Shown: positions 4,763 through 7,843 of the stretch, in pieces
Numbering within the stretch: the first letter of the stretch is position 1
Layout: the number at the start of each line of letters is the position of its first letter
NCBI GenBank assembly: GCA_028711795.1
Contig: JAQTRN010000036.1
Location: forward strand, 1 to 7,843
Direction of reading: 5' to 3'
Length of the DNA stretch: 7,843 nt
Source of the DNA: Dehalococcoidales bacterium
Lineage (GTDB): Bacteria > Chloroflexota > Dehalococcoidia > Dehalococcoidales > JAQTRN01
Notes under the pieces: generated by a model
Database searches by the model: none
The model's input: the letters and a program-made list of their open reading frames with translations, nothing else
What the model was told of the DNA's origin: nothing
Position numbers and translations under genes: made by a program

Positions 4763-5824
4763 ATGGATAAAGGTGATTTGATTAAAGGGCTCCTCCTGAA
4801 ACCATCTCTCAATCTCTTGAACTGGATGCTGAAGAGGGACGGCGGCAACAGCCTGATCATCGGAGGGCCGCTGGGTTGGTCGTGGCAAGCTACCCTTGAT
4901 ACGACTCATCATGGCTCGTTAGCCGGTCCGGTCAACGCCCACCGTCACAGCGACCTGGCTAATATCGGCAGTGACGACCACCATGCTCGCGACCATGCGG
5001 CGCGGCATCACTCCGGCGGCGCCGACGCTTTGTCTCTGGGCTCGCTGGCGGGCAACCTGACCGACGCCCAGCACGGCGCCAGAACGGTAATCAACGCCCA
5101 TGCTCACTCACACCTGTCTGGAATCGGAGTAAACGATCATCATAATCGAGACCACGCCGCCACCCATAAGTCCGGCGGGGCGGACCCGTTTACCGGCGGG
5201 AACAAACTTGGTCCCAGTGAAGTTGGATTGTCTCATGGCGATTTGTCCGGGGTGAGCGCCGACCAGCACCATGCCCGGAGCCATGACCACTCCCTGGCGG
5301 CGGATGGCTCGCCGATTGCGGTAGCCGGAGTTCCCAATTTACCGGCGTCCAGGATCACTTCCGAGCGTTTTCCGATGGGAAGAATGCCCGCGGGTACCAA
5401 TGGCTATGTGCTGACGGCACGGGGAGTCGGAGTCGACCCGGAATATGCCGCTCCCCCGGGCATTCCTTACGGTGTGATCGCCATGTGGCGCGGCACCACT
5501 GCCTCGATCCCGTCCGGATGGGTGCTCTGTGACGGCAACAACAGCACGCCCAATCTGCTGGATAAATTTGTGAAGAGCGTCCCCACTGCCGCGACCAATC
5601 CCGGAGCCACCGGAGGCTTATCCACCGTGACCTTGAGCTTAGCACAGATGCCCGCGCACCGGCACGGAATTACCGTGGTGGGGTGCACCTTCAATTCCGG
5701 CAGCGGGGGCGGCCGCCCCTGGGAATATTCCAGCGATAGTGTCTACACGTCCTATGCCGGCAGCAGCAGCGCCCACGAAAACAAGCCGCCGTACTATGAG
5801 ATCGCTTTCATCATGAAGACCTAG
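4763..5824 (+). CDS. Tail fibre protein B with phage tail collar domain
   Basis: This 353-residue protein ends in a phage tail collar domain (Pfam Phage_Collar type): YGVIAMWRGTTASIPSGWVLCDG (236-258), TPNLLDKFVKSV (262-273), GATGGLSTVTLSLAQMPAHRHGI (281-303) and ENKPPYYEIAFIMK (339-352). This order is the hallmark of microcystin-dependent/collar proteins of short tail fibres and receptor-binding tips. Residues 29-51 match the N-terminal block of fibre A. Residues 58-90 and 111-143 are two copies of a 33-residue histidine-rich unit, with a degenerate third near 157-182. GTNGYVLTARGVGVDPEY (211-228) parallels the fibre A module. It probably forms a trimeric fibre binding the cell surface, N-terminus on the tail. 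The ATG at 4763 lacks a well-spaced Shine-Dalgarno site (GGGAG ends about 20 bases upstream), so initiation may depend on the upstream gene. Confidence 0.9.
   Translation: MDKGDLIKGLLLKPSLNLLNWMLKRDGGNSLIIGGPLGWSWQATLDTTHHGSLAGPVNAHRHSDLANIGSDDHHARDHAARHHSGGADALSLGSLAGNLTDAQHGARTVINAHAHSHLSGIGVNDHHNRDHAATHKSGGADPFTGGNKLGPSEVGLSHGDLSGVSADQHHARSHDHSLAADGSPIAVAGVPNLPASRITSERFPMGRMPAGTNGYVLTARGVGVDPEYAAPPGIPYGVIAMWRGTTASIPSGWVLCDGNNSTPNLLDKFVKSVPTAATNPGATGGLSTVTLSLAQMPAHRHGITVVGCTFNSGSGGGRPWEYSSDSVYTSYAGSSSAHENKPPYYEIAFIMKT
4934..5191 (+). repeat. Duplicated histidine-rich unit in fibre B gene
   Basis: Bases 4934-5032 and 5093-5191 encode 33-residue copies separated by 20 residues. Shared pattern: NAHxHSxLxxIGxxDHH, then RDHAAxHxSGGADxx. 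The copies are diverged at DNA level. The unit length equals that of the tandem repeats in fibre A (33 residues), suggesting a common shaft building block. Confidence 0.75.
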
Positions 5825-5836
5825 GAGAAGAAACCG

Positions 5837-6250
5837 ATGAAGATACCCTGTTTCCGTTGCGGGAAACTACTGGAAAGTTCCGATACCAACAATGCCGACT
5901 ATATTATGGCTCCGGACATCGTGGTAAACGAGGAACGTGAGGTATTATTTGCCTTAAAACACAACGCCGCCACATTAGCGAAGCAGGCCATGATGGCGGA
6001 GACAGAAGCCTACCTGGATGAACACGGCGAGGAAGTACTCAGGAAGAAATACCCCGGCCTGACTATCGAGGACTATGAGTACGATGCCATTGAGATTCCT
6101 AACCTGGCGGGGAGCAACGTAGTTTCTGACCTGGTTAAAGTGGTGAGCGGCATCAGAAGCATCGATATCCCGAAGACGGGAATTATCTGCCCCGAGTGCT
6201 ATCGGGATGGTGATTTCGTCATTTGGGGTGTCCATAAGAAGGATTTATAA
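5837..6250 (+). CDS. Split zinc-knuckle protein (137 aa)
   Basis: The product has 137 residues and starts 12 bases after fibre B's stop, behind AGGAG. It has one CxxC near each end: C5-FR-C8 in IPCFRCGKLL and C118-PE-C121 in GIICPECYRD. Together these form a four-cysteine zinc ribbon in which the usual short loop is replaced by about 109 residues. The insert contains a helical part (residues 33-70, LFALKHNAATLAKQAMMAET) and a mixed part (71-112) with acidic residues. No other catalytic pattern is visible. The complete cysteine set makes zinc binding likely; function is unknown. It could bind nucleic acid, or use zinc as a clamp holding the two ends together. It is co-directional with the fibre genes and followed three bases later by the next ATG. 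Confidence 0.75.
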   Translation: MKIPCFRCGKLLESSDTNNADYIMAPDIVVNEEREVLFALKHNAATLAKQAMMAETEAYLDEHGEEVLRKKYPGLTIEDYEYDAIEIPNLAGSNVVSDLVKVVSGIRSIDIPKTGIICPECYRDGDFVIWGVHKKDL

Positions 6251-6253
6251 AAC

Positions 6254-6739
6254 ATGTCTAAGTTCTTATTCAAACCGCCGGTCATCCATATTCCCTCTTT
6301 CAAAGAGTATCGCCTGCCGGTCACCGACCTGGTGCGCAAATACGAGGAAATCGGGGTCGAAGTGCCTTTCCCCTGGTCCGATTACTGGTATTACCACACC
6401 GATGCCGAAGGGTGGGCTAAGCTCTTGCCCAATCTGCTGGTTCGTTCGAATCTCTACAAAGCAGAGCGATTCGACTGCGACAAGTACGCCCGCAAGTCCT
6501 TTATCGAATGCTGCGAGAGATATGGCTTGAATACTCTTCTGTATACCTACGGCTCTATGCCGCTGGGCGCCCACGGCTGGAACACCTTTTATACCGGCGA
6601 TGCGATATTGCAGTTCGAGCCGAATGAGGGTTTTAAGACTCCCGATGGTATTTATCACGACCTCTGGGGAGACCTCGAAGGCGACATTATCTTTGGCATT
6701 GGCGATAACCGCTATATACCTCAAAAGGTGTTGGTTTAG
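6254..6739 (+). CDS. Possible transglutaminase/papain-like fold protein
   Basis: The product has 161 residues; AAGGA lies about ten bases before the ATG. Three short conserved-looking patches fall in the order expected for transglutaminase-like or papain-like cysteine folds: FDCDKYARKSF (73-83) with Cys75 at the start of a helix, GAHGWN (105-110) with His107, and LQFEPNEGF (119-127) with Glu122 on a strand after the histidine. This Cys-His-Glu/Asp arrangement, with HxWN and a following EP motif, is seen in many bacterial and phage members of that superfamily. It could be a peptidase, amidase or transferase, or a non-catalytic relative. The N-terminal 60 residues are aromatic-rich (PWSDYWYYHTD, 40-50). 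There is no signal peptide. In phages such a protein could act on peptidoglycan cross-links or host proteins, but the substrate is not shown. The fold call is mine from pattern only. Confidence 0.6.
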   Translation: MSKFLFKPPVIHIPSFKEYRLPVTDLVRKYEEIGVEVPFPWSDYWYYHTDAEGWAKLLPNLLVRSNLYKAERFDCDKYARKSFIECCERYGLNTLLYTYGSMPLGAHGWNTFYTGDAILQFEPNEGFKTPDGIYHDLWGDLEGDIIFGIGDNRYIPQKVLV

Positions 6740-6741
6740 CG

Positions 6742-6747
6742 AAGGAG
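6742..6747 (+). promoter_or_regulatory. Ribosome binding site deciding the TTG start at 6755
   Basis: AAGGAG lies seven bases before TTG at 6755. The first in-frame ATG is 26 codons further in (6833), so the TTG start is preferred. Confidence 0.75.
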
Positions 6748-6754
6748 ACGTCTC

Positions 6755-7843
6755 TTGGCAACCATTACTGTACCTCCAGGGGTCATCACCATAGAGGAAT
6801 ACCACTCCGTCTGGGAGCCGCAGGGCTGGCAAATGATTATCATCGGACCGACCTCCACCTGGCGCCAGGAATGGGGCGAGTGGGAGGCGATTCGGGACAT
6901 CGTCCAGAACGCCCTCGATGAGTGCGAGTACTATAGCTGGGGCTATGACGGGGAAGGATTATATATTCGCGATACGGGGAAAGGTATCGCGGTGGCTGAT
7001 TTCCTGCTTGGCCCGCCCAAACTCAAGCCGGACTGGGCGAGAGGGAAGTTCGGGGAAGGCATGAAGATTGCCGCGCTCGCTCTCAACCGCATGGGCTACC
7101 CGGTGCGAGTGGAAACCGCGGGACGTGAGATCCGGATGACCTTTGTGCAACAGAAGACCAACGGTAGAGTTGAAACGCTGGCGGCTTTGTGGCGGCCGGG
7201 CGGGCGCAGCACGGGCACGGTCTTTCATATTATTGGGTACCGTGACAGTGCTTTTGAAGATAGATTTACCATCAATCTGCCCCGCTGCGCGGTCATCGCC
7301 GAGGGCCCCAGTCCGATCACCCAACCATCGCGGCGCTTCAATCAGCTTATTAAGCATGATTTTTCGGGATCTTCTTCCAGCGGATCTCCCGGGAAAGAAA
7401 CATCTGGAACATCTCACATTTTTGCCCGGGATATCTATATGAGAGCTATTAACAGTCCATTCTCATACAACCTCTGGGGATTCGAGATGGCGCCTGATCG
7501 CCACGGTCCGAAACAGGAGTCAGATTTGTGGGTGGATATCGGGCGGCTCTGGAGCTGTATTACCAAAGTAGAACTGCTCGAAATCTTCCTACGGATGGTG
7601 CGGATACCGCCGCTGCTGGAGACCGATGAGAGCCATGCCGTGATCATGGGCGCCTGGGAAATGGGTCGCGAACCGGTGACCGGCAAGGACTATGCCGACT
7701 TCATTACCGAAAACGCATGGTCATGGCGGGAAGCCTGGCGTAAGGTCTGCGGTGAGAATGCGGTCATTCGCACGGATGACCGCTGGGACGGTACCGTTAA
7801 ACACCTCGGCTACATTCCGGTCAATATTCAGTGGAATGTGAGG
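6755..7843 (+). CDS. GHKL (HATPase_c) ATPase, 3' end beyond window
   Basis: At least 363 residues are visible, from TTG with AAGGAG seven bases upstream, open at the right edge. The N-terminal part has the Bergerat ATP-binding fold of the gyrase/Hsp90/MutL/histidine-kinase superfamily. The N box is WEAIRDIVQNALDEC (43-57; N52 for Mg, D55), the G1 box IRDTGKGIA (71-79; D73, G75, G77), and the G2 lid GKFGEGMKIAALAL (97-110; G100, G102, K104). The catalytic-base position, four before N52, holds Asp48 rather than the usual Glu. GRSTGTVFHIIGY (201-213) fits the GT strand closing the fold. Downstream, FSYNLWGFEMAPDRHGP near residues 240-256 recalls the SYN...RDR region of T4 rIIA-like and related phage ATPases. 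There is no phospho-acceptor domain, so it is not a histidine kinase. It is likely a conformational ATPase clamp; an rIIA-like role is a hypothesis. Confidence 0.85.
   Translation, partial: MATITVPPGVITIEEYHSVWEPQGWQMIIIGPTSTWRQEWGEWEAIRDIVQNALDECEYYSWGYDGEGLYIRDTGKGIAVADFLLGPPKLKPDWARGKFGEGMKIAALALNRMGYPVRVETAGREIRMTFVQQKTNGRVETLAALWRPGGRSTGTVFHIIGYRDSAFEDRFTINLPRCAVIAEGPSPITQPSRRFNQLIKHDFSGSSSSGSPGKETSGTSHIFARDIYMRAINSPFSYNLWGFEMAPDRHGPKQESDLWVDIGRLWSCITKVELLEIFLRMVRIPPLLETDESHAVIMGAWEMGREPVTGKDYADFITENAWSWREAWRKVCGENAVIRTDDRWDGTVKHLGYIPVNIQWNVR

Noticed and set aside
3503..5824. Diversity-generating retroelement acting on the fibre tips
   Set aside because: There is no reverse transcriptase, template repeat or accessory gene in the window, and the collar domain is followed directly by other genes.
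1..7843. CRISPR array or insertion sequence
   Set aside because: No regularly spaced direct repeats outside the fibre genes, no transposase, and no terminal inverted repeats with target duplication were seen.

Overview
This window most likely comes from a tailed bacteriophage or prophage, probably from an environmental metagenome. The clearest evidence is a tail-collar-domain fibre protein at 4763-5824, a second related fibre protein just upstream, short overlapping genes with strong Shine-Dalgarno sites, and a decayed tyrosine recombinase end. The host is bacterial (AAGGAGG-type ribosome sites, GTG and TTG starts) and moderately GC-rich. I cannot name the host from the sequence.

Layout: two gene blocks diverge from a 424-base region at 2013-2436. 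The leftward block (2012 down to 1) holds four tightly packed genes. They encode a 357-residue protein with an N-terminal C2H2 zinc finger of the QALGGH type plus a helix-turn-helix-like segment, a 93-residue helical protein, a 101-residue protein with one membrane segment, and the first 121 residues of an unrecognised protein cut by the window edge. All three junctions overlap (8-base, GTGA and TAATG), so they look translationally coupled.

The divergent region has no intact gene. It contains a cluster of perfect inverted repeats sharing the half-site GGTTAG/CTAACC, then a 73-codon open stretch that keeps the C-terminal signature of a tyrosine recombinase (GH box and nucleophile tyrosine) without a start or the rest of the enzyme.

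The rightward block (2437 to 7843) has nine genes: an unknown 110-residue protein; a DUF192-like domain joined to a membrane segment and a soluble tail; fibre protein A (245 residues); a small coiled-coil protein; a small zinc-finger protein; fibre protein B with a tail collar domain (353 residues); a protein with two widely separated CxxC knuckles; a protein with a Cys-His-Glu pattern resembling transglutaminase or papain-like folds; and a GHKL (Bergerat-fold) ATPase open at the right edge.

Working together: fibres A and B share an N-terminal block (GGP-x2-W-x-W then HHG) and histidine-rich repeats but have different tips, so they are likely alternative or stacked parts of one adsorption device. 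The small genes around them may be chaperones, regulators or accessory structural parts. The GHKL ATPase and the Cys-His-Glu protein do not look structural and may act on the host cell after entry. Those roles are inferred from context.
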